DNA from: Pogona vitticeps
Taxonomy: Eukaryota > Chordata > Lepidosauria > Squamata > Agamidae
Direction of reading: 5' to 3'
Assembly (NCBI RefSeq): GCF_051106095.1
Contig: NC_135787.1
Span: 171,887,001-171,951,000, forward strand
DNA: 64,000 nucleotides
The notes below the pieces were generated by a model. It was not told the DNA's origin, searched no databases, and saw nothing but the letters and a program-made list of their open reading frames with translations. This document shows positions 33,520 to 44,379 of the stretch, piece after piece. The first letter of the stretch is position 1, and each line of letters starts with the position of its first letter. Made by a program: the position numbers and the translations under genes.

Positions 33520-34465
33520 TTGTAGTTTTAGAAGAGATAGCCGTGTTAGTCTGTGCAAGTATATCAGGCAAAATCTAAAGAAACAAAACAAAACAAGACA
33601 AAAATCACATAGCACCTTAAAGACTATTACATTTTAATATGAGCTTTTGTGGACAAGTCTACTTCGTCAGACATATGGAAAAGAAACATGAAAAACTAGA
33701 TGAAATTCCAAATTCACAAGTAAAACATTTTTAAACATTCATTGGCTCAGGTGTGTGGTTACATCTCACGTGCAGTAATTTATGGCCTATGTTTAGTTTT
33801 AGGGACGTGGTGGCGCTGCAGGTTAAACTGTAGAAGCCTCTGTGCTGCAAGGTCAGAAGATCAGCAGACGTTAAGATCGAATCCACACGACGGAGTGAGC
33901 TCCTGTCACTTGTCCCAGCTCCTGCCAACCTAGCAGTTTGAAAGCATGTAAAAATGCAAGTAGATAAATAGGTACCACCTCGGTGGGAAGGTAATGGCGT
34001 TCCGTGTGTAGTCGCGCTGGCCACGTGACCACAGAAACTGTCTTCGGACAAACGCTGGCTCTATGGCTTGGAAATGGAGATGAGCACCACGCCCTAGAGT
34101 CAGACATGACTGGACTAAATATTAAGGGGAACTATTACCTTATGTTTGGTTTTAAGTCATATTGTAATGTAAACATTCCTAGAGGAGATAGAAAACAGAT
34201 AACTATGCAGCGCAAAAGGGGTGGGGGAGAAGTTGGGTGTGGGTGTGAGTTGGTGAAGGCTGACAGGAAAGGAGATATCGGTAAATTCAAGGTGGGGGGA
34301 AGAGAGGGATAAAAAATATATATAAAATTAAAATATTTTTTCCATATATCCGACTAAGTGGATTTGTCCACAAAAGCTCACATTAAAATATAATAGTTAG
34401 TCTTTAAGGTGCCACATGTTTTTCTCTTGTTTTGTTTTGTTTTTCTTTGGATTTCACCTAATAGA
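33520..34465. mobile_element. Penelope-like foldback insertion (family 2) with 12-bp target duplication
   Basis: Arms of about 120 bp (around 33560-33683 and the complement at about 34343-34460; both carry CACCTTAAAGACTA and GAGCTTTTGTGGACAA) face each other. TGTTCCACACAA flanks the whole unit at 33508-33519 and 34466-34477. Without the later SINE (33802-34140) the insertion is about 590 bp. Assignment to Penelope-like elements rests on the hammerhead-like segments in the arms and is inference. Confidence 0.6.
33802..34140 (+). mobile_element. Long squamate SINE with 14-bp target duplication
   Basis: It runs from GGGACGTGGTGGCGCTGCAG through a tRNA-like B box to GAGTCAGACATGACTGGACT and GGGGAACTATTACCT. 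The duplications TATGTTTAGTTTTA (33788-33801) and TATGTTTGGTTTTA (34141-34154) differ at one base, so both ends are exact. It is nested in the foldback element. Confidence 0.88.
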
Positions 34466-34479
34466 TGTTCCACACAACA

Positions 34480-35715
34480 ATCCAGACGAAACGGGGAATT
34501 CTGGTTAATTTAAAAACTGAGCTAAAATAAATAGACTCTCTGTGCTCTTATGAACATAAAAGGGGAGACGGAAGAGAGGACCATGTACAGTAAGTTCATG
34601 GCAGAAAACTATGGTTACCTGTTACATATAAAAGCCTTATTTGCACACCTATTCCCCATCTTCATTTGTCCAGATCCTGGCTAAATCTCAGGCTGAAAGA
34701 CTAAGATTCAGAAAAGGCAATCTGCAATACATTTAACAATGGCTAATTAATCTTTGAATAAAGCAAGCCTCTGGTAACTGTTCAGTAACACAAGCAAGCA
34801 CATGGGTAATACAACATGAATTCAAGAAGCCTGCTTGTAGCATGTGGGTTTCCATGAACACCAAAGGTTAAGTGGAGGGTTGGGAAGGATTGGACAGCCT
34901 TAGTCAGGTAGTTCTGTGCAGGACCCACCAAAATGTCAAGAAAGCTTGCATGTATGGGCTGCATTTTGTCTTGGCCTGATGAAGAGTCCTGAGAAATGTG
35001 AAAAGTTATATATTCTTTTGTGACTTATTAATGCCAATAAAAATATTGTCCAAATGTAAAATTTGAATGTATTGCCATGCATGCTTCCCCATCTGAATAT
35101 CTCCCTGTTCATTGCGTCAGGCTTGATAATGCACAGATGCCATGATTTTTGGGTTGTCCTTAATGCTAGGTTCCATTTACCCCAGATTTAATTTGTTTTT
35201 ATCATCCAGGAGCACCTTTATTCATTGATTTATTCATTCATTCTTGTGTCAGTGTCTGTTGGCTTTCATTTTCACCATGGAGCCTGTACTAAGAAGTAGC
35301 TGATCTGTGAAACCTTTGGGCACCTGCTGAATGCTTATGTTTATGCTCACTGGATTTGATTAATTAAGCTTCTCTTGATAAACACTCCTGTGGCTTGCCA
35401 GCCCACCCACCCCCCTTTTTCCAGCACAGATAATATGCTTAACACTCCTGTTGGCTGGCAAATCCTCAGAAATGCCACTCCCACTCAAGATGCATTTCTG
35501 TTTGTCGAGTCATTTCATGGAATAATGTGCTTTGGCATATCAGTGACAGAAATCCATATAGCGGCACTTTCCCCTCAGTTTTTTATTTTTATTTCCCCAT
35601 CCCACCCCAAAACTGTTTTCTACTGGAAATTGCTGAGGAAAAGAACAAGGAAAGGCAGGTAACTGAAAGTGAAAGATTTGGGGCAAGGGGATTTCCTTTT
35701 CCACGGCCATAGTAA
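34480..35715. other. Intergenic stretch without named feature
   Basis: No element or gene that I can name. Open frames are short and lack signatures. Confidence 0.5.
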
Positions 35716-35955
35716 TCATCATCATGAGCTATCAAGTCAATTCTGACTTTCGATGACCCTTTTCAGGGTTTCCTAGGTGGAGAATGCTCAGAAATGGTTT
35801 ACCATTCCCTTATTCTGGGGACTCCCTGGGACTGTGCAGCTTGCCCAAGGCTACACAGGCTGGCTCTTCTCCCTTGAGGCACAGTGGGGAATTGACTTCA
35901 CAACCTCTGACTCTACAGCCAGATCCCTAATCCACTGAGCTATCCAGCTAGCTTT
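35716..35955 (-). mobile_element. tRNA-headed SINE with RTE-like tail, full length
   Basis: On the minus strand the A-box-like TAGCTCAGTGGATTAG and B-box-like GAGGTTGTGAAGTCAATTCC lie in the head. CCTTGGGCAAGCTGCACAGT is in the body, and GTCAGAATTGACTTGATAGC in the tail. The tail matches the RTE 3' end at 5920-5955. Confidence 0.8.
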
Positions 35956-36261
35956 CCCACGAGCATAAACTTGCAGGAAAAAAAAAACACAAAAAGATTT
36001 GCCACATCTTAGAGATTTGCAGGATTTGGCATAAACCTCTGTGAATTCTGGCCTGTTTCATTGTGCATAGGATACTGGCCTCAGTTGACAGATATATGCA
36101 TGCGTGGGTGAGTGAAAGTTTAAAAACAATATGCACTGAGGCAATTAGTTAAGCATTCCCCTTTGACAGCATACTTAGCTTGCAATCTTAAGTAAACTTA
36201 CACAGCACTTATAGGAACGATTACAATTTCTTTTAAAAGATATTTCTTTAATAATAAAATG

Positions 36262-39012
36262 CAACCTCACCATGGCCCTCCCTCCCCGTGGGGAGCAGGG
36301 ACCTATTTTAATGGTCCACCCCCATAGGCTACTGGATCCTATAGAATTCCAGGATTCCATGCAAGGGATTCCGATTGATCTGGGTGGCACTATTGTCCAG
36401 GCCCTGGCTGACGGCTGGTTTGCCGCTGCCACCAGGGCTGTGGACACGGTCACTCCTAAATGCCAACTCCGGCACAGAGCTTGACCAGCACCCTGGTTTG
36501 ACCATCATCTGCGAGCTATGAAGTGGAGCAGGAGAAGGCTGGAGAGCATTTGGAGGCAGTACCTGATGGAGAATAAACTGAAAGCTGCTAGGATCGTGTC
36601 TAACCTTTACCTTGCCAAAGTGAAGGCTGCCAGGAAAGTTTGCTTCGCTGTCTGTATAGTATGCAGTCTATCCGGAATTGGTCATAACAATTGGCATCCC
36701 CTTAGCATCTCATCTGACCAATTTGCAGCATTATTTAAATCTAAAGTGGAGGCCATCCGTCAGGACCTAACCCCTATTTGAAAACAGTAGATCGAGCCAA
36801 GACATCCAGCGCACCGCCTTGTCCAATGAGAATTACTCAGCTTCAGCCTGTGACGTCAGTAGAAGTGGACAAAGTGCTTGATCGCTGTTGTGCCACCTCC
36901 TCCTCCCTTGACTGTTGCCCGGCCTGGCTAATCAAAGCAGCCAGGCCTGTGGCAATCGAATGGGCCACTGCAATAATTAATGGTCTCTCCAGGAGATGCT
37001 CATGAGGCCCATTAGGAAGAAACCGAGCTTGGCAATGGACAAGATTGACAATTATAGGCCTGTCGCCAATGTTTCTTTCCTTAGCAAGGTAGTAGAGAGG
37101 GTGGTGGCTGATAAGCTTCAGGACCCTTTTGGATGAAACCAGTGCCCTGGATCTGTTTCAGTTGGGCTTCAGGCTGCACCACGGTATGGAAACAGCATTG
37201 GTCGCCCTGCTAGATTACCTACCGAGGGAGGCCGACAGGCAAAATGTCCTTGTTGGTTCTCCTTGACACCTCAGCTGCCTTTGATACCGTCAACCACGGT
37301 ATCCTCCTGGGGAGGCTCTCTGAGTTGGGGATCGGTGGTCTGGCTCTTGCCTGGCTCCGTTCCTTCTTGGAGGATCATTCTCAGAGAGTCCAGCTTGGGG
37401 AGAATGTATCAGCCCCATGGATCCTCAGTTGTGGGGTCCTGTAGGGCTCAATCGTCTCTCCAGTGCTGTTTAACATCTACATGAGGCTGCTGGGTGGGGT
37501 TATCCGGAGGTCTGGTGCCTTGTGTCATCAGTATGCTCTATATCTCCTTTTTCCCATCAGCAGTGGATGCCATTATGCCCCTTGAGCGCTGCCTGGGGTT
37601 TGTTCTGCAATGGATACAGGAGTATGGACTGAACCCAGACAGGACAGAGGTCTCAGGGGTGGGCGCCCCTGTTATCAGTGGTTTGGGAAGCTCCCTCAAT
37701 TTTGGGGGAGTGACTCTCACCACAAAGAGTGTGGTCCACAGCCTGGGGGTCCATCTTGACCCAGTGCTTACCATGGAGTCCCAGGTAACATCTGTAGTCC
37801 ACACCGCCCATTTACATCTTCAGCGGATTGCCCAGCTGCGTTCCTATCTTGATGTTGGGGTGGTCACCACTCTTGTCCACATGCTCATAGTCTCGAGATT
37901 AGACTACAGTGGGGTCTTGACTTGAGAACTTAATCCGTATTGGAAGGCGGTTCTCAAGTCAAAAAGTCCTCAGGTCAAATTTGCATATCCCATAGGAATG
38001 CATTGAAAACCATTTGATCCGTATCTGCTCTTTTCCGTCCATAGAAACTAATGGGAAGCTGCTATTCTGCCTTCGACCACTAGAGGGGGATATTTTGTTT
38101 CTTTTTTTCTTAGGTCAAGAAAGGTTCAGGGAAGGCAGGGAAAATACAGTCCAGGCAGGACAGTACCAGGCAGTCCGAAGACTGTCTCCCAATCCACTCT
38201 CTAAACGCTGGGAGGAGTGAGGAAGCAGACAGGCACCCTTTTCACTGGCCAACAGTTAACTGAAAGTTCACATTTTGCACTTTCCCTGCCTCCCACGTGG
38301 GTTTTTTTTCAGTTCTTAACTCAAATCTAAGTACTTAAGTCAAGTCAATATTTTCCTATGAGAGTGGTTCTTAAGTCAAAATGTTCTTAACTCGAGCCGT
38401 TCTTAAGTCAAGACCCCACTGTACTGCAATGCACTCTACATGGGGCTTCCCTTGAGATTGATTTGGAAACTTCAAATGGTCCAGAACACAGTGGCCAGAT
38501 TACTAACTGGGGTGAAAAAATATCATCATATTTTCCCCACTCTGGCCATCTTACACTGGTTACCCAGTAGATTCCGCATCAATTTCAAGGTTCGAATGTT
38601 TACATATAAAGCCCTAAATGGTTTAGGACCTCTATACCTCTCAGAGCGCCTTCTTCCACCTAGTTCTACCCATGTCACTCATTCTAGCCAGACTGGGCAG
38701 GTGAGGGGCTTACCTCTGAGAGAGGATTGGAAGGAATAAACTAGAAACAGGGCCTTCTTGGCGGTGGCCCCTCACCTTTGGAACATTCTCCTATTTGAGA
38801 GCCACCTGGCCCCCTCGCTGCGAGTTTTTAAAGAGTAAACTGAAGACCTGGCTCTTTGGGCAGGCCTTCTCTCCTGCCACTACTTAATTTTTTCCCTCGT
38901 GTTTTTGGCTTGTTTTATTCTTCTTATTGATTATTTTAATTTTATTGCCTTTTTCAACTGTAAATTGCCCAGAGTAGTTCCATCTAGATGGGCAATATAA
39001 AAGCCAAACAAA
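36262..39012 (+). mobile_element. L2 LINE, broken, with nested MITE
   Basis: The translation shows LLDTSAAFDTVNHGILLGRL, FLEDHSQRVQLGENVSAPWI and SPVLFNIYMRLLGGVIRRSG, typical L2 reverse transcriptase, in several frames with stops. The catalytic region is shortened (CHQYALYLLF in place of CHQYADDTQLY). It continues past the MITE (37907-38421) with MGLPLRLIWKLQMVQNTVAR and LAILHWLPSRFRINFKVRMF. The 3' end has a GTAAATTGCCCAGAGTAG motif and an AAAC-rich tail. Confidence 0.88.
37907..38421. mobile_element. Tigger-like MITE nested in L2
   Basis: It runs from CAGTGGGGTCTTGACTTGAG to the matching complement GTCAAGACCCCACTG, with TA on both sides (37905-37906, 38422-38423). The L2 frame reads RLDY before it and CNALYMG after it, so the insertion point is exact. 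Confidence 0.9.
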
Positions 39013-39518
39013 CAAACAAATATTTTCTTTGCTTCCTCTTGGATTTACCTTCTGCTTTGTTTTTATTTTACTTACCCTCTATTTTAAACAAAGTTGGGAA
39101 ATCACCGTAGTTACTTGAATGAGTTACTTTTTTGTAGCAAGAGTATAATGGAGTCATATTTCGGAAGCAGCATCATAATGGGGAAGGAAGTCGCATTACT
39201 CACATGACAAATGGGTTTTTTTAAATTGAAACTTATTTGAAAGGGCATGTTAATGTATTTTTAGAAACACTGGCTGGAACTGTTTCGTATCTACACAGGT
39301 GCAAGACCAAATTACAAGTGTGATTATTGCAAAATTTAAAAGGCAGCTTAGACATTTGCTGTCATGCACTGAATCACATAAATGGGGTGTGAGAGCATAT
39401 ATTTGCACTGATGTCTTAATTTAGAGCAATTTGTCACTGAAATTTATGTCTGTGCAGATATGCAAGCAGATTGAACTAATAGGATTTTGGCTGTTTTCAC
39501 AGGAATTTTTCAAGATAT
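39013..39518. other. Intergenic stretch without named feature
   Basis: Nothing recognised. Confidence 0.5.
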
Positions 39519-39859
39519 TCATTCCATGTCTTGCTTCATTTGCAAAAGCTTACCTAAACAGATAGGATAAACTTGCTGAATCTTAACAAGGAGGTTCATT
39601 AGGTTTTGCAGGAAGGGCCAGCCACTGTTTTGGTCATTTTGGGGCATGGAAGTCCAACATGAGACTCTATCAACCAATTCTAGCACTCTATTCCCCAGAG
39701 AGGATAACACATACATCTTTCTATCATCCTCACTGTCATGATCACCATTGGCTTTTAATGGCAGGAACACCCTGAGAAAAGGATCACTGGAACAACTGTC
39801 AATGAATATTAGTAATTATTGCTCACACAAGAGTACAGCAATTATTTTGGGATGGAGAG

Positions 39860-40066
39860 CAAATCAACATTCTACAAGACAATTCCAAATATGGAGGCAA
39901 CCCAAACATGGACAGAGCAGGGACAGAGTTTCTATCCAGTCCTCTGAAGATGCCAGCCACAGAGACTGGCGAAATATCAGGAATAACAACCTTCAGAACA
40001 CAGCCAAAGAACCCGAAAAACCCACAACAACCATCAGATCCCGGCCGTGAAAGCCTTCGAGAATAT
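39860..40066 (+). mobile_element. Penelope-like family 1 fragment
   Basis: It contains the hammerhead-like segment (39940-39982), then AACAACCTTCAGAACACAGC, CCGAAAAACCCACAACAACC and CCCGGCCGTGAAAGCCTTCG. The same order occurs at 43250-43446 (plus) and 43078-43203 (minus). The family name is inferred. Confidence 0.6.
39940..39982 (+). ncRNA. Candidate minimal hammerhead ribozyme, copy A
   Basis: Stem I is UCCU (39940-39943) with AGGA (39979-39982). The core is CUGAAGA (39944-39950), fitting CUGANGA, then one extra U. Stem II is GCCAG/CUGGC (39952-39956, 39966-39970), followed by GAA (39971-39973). Stem III is two pairs without a loop (AUAU, 39974-39977). The predicted cleavage base is C39978. 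The extra U before stem II departs from the textbook consensus. Confidence 0.5.
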
Positions 40067-40499
40067 AAAAAATTTAAACTTTTAAACTGGGCTTGGATCA
40101 GCCTTGCTTTGCATTTGGGTAAGAAGTGGTTAACTCATGAAAAAAGGAGTCAGGATTTTCCCCTGCTTGGTATCCTTTGTGAATGGCAGTGAGTACAAGA
40201 TGGTTATCTTGTAGACCATCTTGACGGCTGTCATTGGTATTGTCAATATTCAGTCCATCCTTTGCCATGTAAGGCTTGGCATCCTTTTTCCTGCTGGCAA
40301 TGTGGGCACAATATTGTGCAGCAATATTAGGCCATTTCCTGGCATTCTGAATCATGGATAGAAAAGCATAATATCTCATATTCATAAACCAGAGAGGTTT
40401 CCTTGAAGAATTGAATGCTAACAAGTGGTCTTTAGGTAGTACAGTGCATTCCATGCAGTTTGCACAAGTCAGCATCTTGGTGGGTGCATTTTGAAGCAG

Positions 40500-41090
40500 T
40501 TGCCATTTCCATATTCTTTCCCAACTGCATGTTATTTGTGGTATTTAATGCTTCATTCCCTTCTTTTCAAAGTAAGTAAAAGATTTGTTCAAATCCATGT
40601 TTGTTTCCTTTTGTGCTCTTCAACTTGCCCAAACAGGTAAGGCAATTATATTCCAGTATATGCAAATACAAAGATTTGCATCTTTTCTGCCAAGTTATAA
40701 AGAACCCATCCAGTTATTCTGTTAGATTACTTCCTTGTTGGCTGTTAGGCTGCCTAGAAGCTAAGGTCATACAGTGAGAAGGATTGTATCTTCGATTAAA
40801 GCTACTTCACTTGTGACAATTTTCAAAGATGTATGGTATAAATTGTTCCTGTATTTGTTGTTCGTTATTAACTACATTTGTAGCCCTTCATTCCTCAAAG
40901 AAGTCCAAGGCACACGTTTTTTGGCACATGATTCTCCTTCCAGCTATTTTATCCTCACGATAACCTGGTGAGATAGGTTGTGTATAATTACAAGTCTCCT
41001 TGGCAGTCAAACCTTCTAATTTCTAGTGCACTTGAAGGATCTGGAAACATACCCCTACAGAAATTGCTTGCAGTCCTTTGCAATAATGCA
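40500..41090. other. Intergenic stretch without named feature
   Basis: Nothing recognised. Confidence 0.5.
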
Positions 41091-41094
41091 GGAA

Positions 41095-41272
41095 AAGTTG
41101 AAAGTAGCAGGAAAAGAGGAAGATGGAATATGAGATGGGTCAACTTTCATGAAGAAAGGCACAGCCTTGTGTTTACAGAAGCTGAGCAGGTCTGTCGAGG
41201 ATAGGACATTTTGGAGGTCGCTCATTCATAGGGTCACCCACCATACATCAGAGCTAATTTGATGACACATAG
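41095..41272 (+). mobile_element. Degraded RTE 3' end
   Basis: AGCAGGAAAAGAGGAAGATG, AGAAGCTGAGCAGGTCTGTC and CATAGGGTCACCCACCATAC are a diverged copy of the RTE end at 5690-5955. Confidence 0.6.
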
Positions 41273-41457
41273 TAGCAACCCTAATGGACTTAGAGCATTA
41301 GTGAATGCATGGGTTTCAATTAAGTGAAGCACATATTGGGAAACATGACTTCTTTGGATTGCAACTCACAGAATAGTCCAGTCAGTAGGGCCATGTGCAG
41401 TTCAAAAACTAACTTATCCAAGCTCTGACCTGAAGGATACCAGATGAAAAATTCTTG

Positions 41458-41646
41458 CTCAGTGGTTTAGGTATCTGGCTGTGGAGGCAGAGGTTGTGAG
41501 TTTGACCTTCCCCCCCCCCCGCCACTGTACCTACAGGGAAAAGAGCCAGCCTGTATGGTCTTGGGCAAACTGTACAGTCCCAGGGAGCCCCCAGAAGGAA
41601 TAATATACCTGAAAATGGTCACCATATGGCAGAATTGACCTGCTTC
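41458..41646 (+). mobile_element. tRNA-headed SINE with RTE-like tail
   Basis: GTGGTTTAGGTATCTGGCTG starts the head; after a C run, GGAAAAGAGCCAGCCTGTAT, GTCTTGGGCAAACTGTACAG and GGCAGAATTGACCTG follow the same order as the SINE at 35716-35955. Confidence 0.75.
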
Positions 41647-41683
41647 TTCATCTTCTTCAGTACCAGGCACAGTCAATCAAAAT

Positions 41684-41744
<61 letters not shown>

Positions 41745-41760
41745 CGATGATGATGATGAT
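41684..41760. repeat. (ATG)n trinucleotide microsatellite
   Basis: About 25 units follow directly on the SINE tail. It produces poly-Asp and poly-Ser open frames that are artefacts. Confidence 0.96.
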
Positions 41761-41899
41761 TCAAGCAGGGGTTCCAGTATGTACATCAGCCTTGGCCTGC
41801 CAATTGCAGGGCTTGATGCTTCCTCCATATGTTTGCAGTTGCAGAAGGCTTTGAGACATGAGCCGCACAATCCTTATATCCTGGGATCAAACTGCTTAT

Positions 41900-43070
41900 C
41901 CTATTAAAGCAGGGGCGTACAACTTTGCCAATTTATTTTGTTTGCTGAAGCCAATCGCTAGTAGATGTAGATTGACTTTCCAGATACCCCTGCTGTAGAT
42001 TATCTTCCTCAAGAAATTCCCCTGTCCCAAGTGTGTTTTTTCAACCTCATGTTCGCATGGGCACATGTAAATGTTACATAGTCCAATCACCATAATCATA
42101 ATTGGAGTAAAAGTACTACACATAAGAAAGGGAGCTCTAGCTTTGAATGCAAAGGGAAAGAAACCATTGGCAAGAATCCTGTTGAGTAAATTATACCTGC
42201 ATAATGTAATGACATCATCAATAGGCAGAAATTGCTGGGCTCTTGCTTTGGTCTTGGGATTCATCCAACTATACCACAATGAGAATGATTGCAGGCTAGT
42301 TATGGGCAACATGGGTGATCACACACACACACCAGATTGAAGAAATAACTCTTTGATTAATGGCAATCTTTCCCTGCCCAATGACATGGCCACCTTCATG
42401 CAGGCATAATTTCCCCGGCAGAAGTTGGGTCATTATTTCTTTAGATCTTAAGCACGAGAACTTAATGGTGTTGTTGATTTTGCCCAGTCATGCTGTGAAT
42501 GGCAATTTGCCCAGTGCAAAAGGTGTGGCAGTTCATAATTCCAGACAGATTTGTTATAACCGCTTCTCTCTATATCTGATGGTTGTTTCTTGACACATGC
42601 AAATATTTTAAACTTCTAAACTTTACTTAATTGTAAATATGTTTTAGAGTTACTTAGGCAGTTACATAGGAAGAGACAAACTTTTATGGCAATCTAAAAT
42701 CCCTTTTTTTTGGAAGTGGCCTAATGGGTTAGGTCTTGAACCTTTTTTCACAGATATCAAAAGCTGCAATTACCTTCAATGGATGGGGGGCCCTCCCCCT
42801 TTTTTGCATCCTTCACCTTGCTTACATAGGTATAGAAAAAAAACTACACTCAATTCAATGCTTTTTGCTTTGTGCAACTTTTTATTCCTTTCTGGGCTCC
42901 TTATCTACTTCCTGGTTGGATAGTTAAGGGTCAGACCTAGCCCTCCCCTGCCTCGTATTTCTCTCTTATAACATTAATAAATAGTATGCAGCCATTTATT
43001 TTGTTCTTTAGTTTAAGTCCTGCAGTTTTGCACCTCTGCAGGTTTGTAGGCTGTGGCCTAGAAAGCTCTT
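41900..43070. other. Intergenic stretch; one weak internal repeat
   Basis: A piece at about 42480-42560 (GCCCAGTCATGCTGTGAATG, AATTTGCCCAGTGCAAAAGG) resembles 48760-48840, suggesting a dispersed repeat of unknown class. Otherwise I see nothing. Confidence 0.4.
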
Positions 43071-43077
43071 ATTTTTA

Positions 43078-43203
43078 ATGTATTTGTGAAGGCTTTCATG
43101 GCCAGGATCTAATGGCTGTTGTGGGTTTTTCGGGCTCTTTGGCCATGTTGTGAAGGTTGTTCTTCGTAACGTTTCACCAGTCTCTGTGGCCGGCATCAAC
43201 CAC
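43078..43203 (-). mobile_element. Penelope-like family 1 fragment, opposite orientation
   Basis: This is the complement of the tail and ribozyme-like region of the 39860 and 43250 copies. The CUGANGA core is not preserved here. It forms an inverted pair with the next copy. Confidence 0.6.
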
Positions 43204-43249
43204 AGTGACAGATAATCTCTTCTCCTTAGCACAACAATACACCCACAAC

Positions 43250-43446
43250 AAGACACACTAATCACCCATCTACAGAAAAAAGACAAAAGCCTATCTCATA
43301 GCCATAAATACTACACTCCCAAGCCAACTACACCAGAGCACAGAATGCTGTCCTCTGAAGATGCCGGCCACAGAGACTGGCGAAACGTTAGGAAGAACAA
43401 CCTTCAGAACATAGTCAAAGAACCCGAAAAACCCACAACAACCAAC
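43250..43446 (+). mobile_element. Penelope-like family 1 fragment
   Basis: It carries ACACACTAATCACCCATCTA upstream, the hammerhead-like segment at 43351-43393, and then AACAACCTTCAGAACATAGT and CCCGAAAAACCCACAACAAC. Confidence 0.6.
43351..43393 (+). ncRNA. Candidate minimal hammerhead ribozyme, copy B
   Basis: It has the same layout as copy A: stem I UCCU/AGGA (43351-43354, 43390-43393), CUGAAGA (43355-43361), an extra U, stem II GCCGG/CUGGC (43363-43367, 43377-43381), GAA (43382-43384), stem III ACGU (43385-43388), cleavage base U43389. Against copy A, stem III swaps a U-A for a C-G pair, and stem II swaps A-U for G-U. Confidence 0.5.
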
Positions 43447-43948
43447 TCTTCTTTTTAGTTTGAGCCTAGTTACAGCAACCCCATTTATTTTATTTTAAAT
43501 ATTTTAAAATATTTTTTGCTGCTCCTCTTCTTATGACAGCTTTGAGGGCTGCCTTTTCCAGACTATGGTCTTCTGCATGTAGTAATCTATAGTTCCCATT
43601 ATTCATAGCCTGTAACCAGTGGGCTCAGGAAGGTTGGTTTAGGGTATTTCATATCTGCACAATTCTTCTATAAAATGAAAAAAAAAATGAACACAACTGA
43701 GCTCTCAACCATCTGTGTCAATCAGATTCAGTATATACAGATAAGCAAGATGTTTGATGTCATTAATTCATAGGGTTGCCATGATCCTTATGAGATCATA
43801 CATAATAATCATCACTACCCACCAGCATCACCAAATAATGCAGAGCATGGAGAAGACTGTATGTTTTTCCTCTCATGTTATTAAAGATAAAGAGCCTGTC
43901 AAAAAAAGAGGCGGCAAACCTAATTTAGTACCACAAACAGTCTACATG

Positions 43949-44085
43949 CATAGAATCATAGGGTAACTGAGTTGGAAGGGGCCAATAAGACCAGTGAGTC
44001 CAGCCCCCTTGCTCTGTACAGGAATTCACATCAAAGCATATCTGACACATGGTTGTCCAATCTTCTCTTGAATGCCTTCAGATTT
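43949..44085 (-). mobile_element. CR1 3' end fragment
   Basis: TAGAATCATAGGGTAACTGA, GTTGGAAGGGGCC and AGTCCAGCCCCCTTGCTC are the complement of the CR1 3' terminus. Confidence 0.75.
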
Positions 44086-44243
44086 GAAGCCAAACTTTTT
44101 AAAACCTGTTTTTAAGAGCTCAAATATTTCCCCTTACAATTACAGAGAAATCTCTGAGCAGCAGTTTCTAAGCTCTGTACATAAGTGCTAAAGGTTCAGG
44201 AGCTCTGCCTTCTTCTGCATCTGGCCACCTGATACCTCAACAT

Positions 44244-44372
44244 CAGTGGTTCCTGACCCTGGGTAACCCAGGTATTCTTGGATGGCAGTTCCCAAAAGCC
44301 TTTGCCATCAGCTGTGCTAGCTAGGGCTTGTGAGAGTTGCAATCCAAGAACACCAGGTTGGGGACCCCTATT
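44244..44372. mobile_element. hAT foldback MITE (136-bp family), diverged
   Basis: It runs from CAGTGGTTCCTGACCCTGGG to CACCAGGTTGGGGACCCCT, with complementary interior. Confidence 0.65.
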
Positions 44373-44379
44373 TTACATA

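Larger units (their letters stand above)
39519..40475 (-). other. Two unidentified minus-strand open frames flanking a repeat
   Basis: Frames 40475-40098 (125 codons; pieces CANCMECTVLPKDHLLAFNS and KPLWFMNMRYYAFLSMIQNA) and 39770-39519 (83 codons; KMYVLSSLGNRVLELVDRVS) have a protein-like composition. They lie on the same strand on either side of the Penelope-like fragment at 39860-40066. I do not recognise the protein. It could be a decayed retrocopy or an unnamed transposon frame; chance is also possible. Confidence 0.25.

Noticed and set aside
41626-41907. Open frames with long poly-Asp or poly-Ser runs
   Set aside because: They are produced by the ATG trinucleotide array and its flanks.
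43140-43203. A third intact hammerhead in the minus-strand family 1 copy
   Set aside because: The CUGANGA motif is absent there, although GAAAC and stem II are recognisable.
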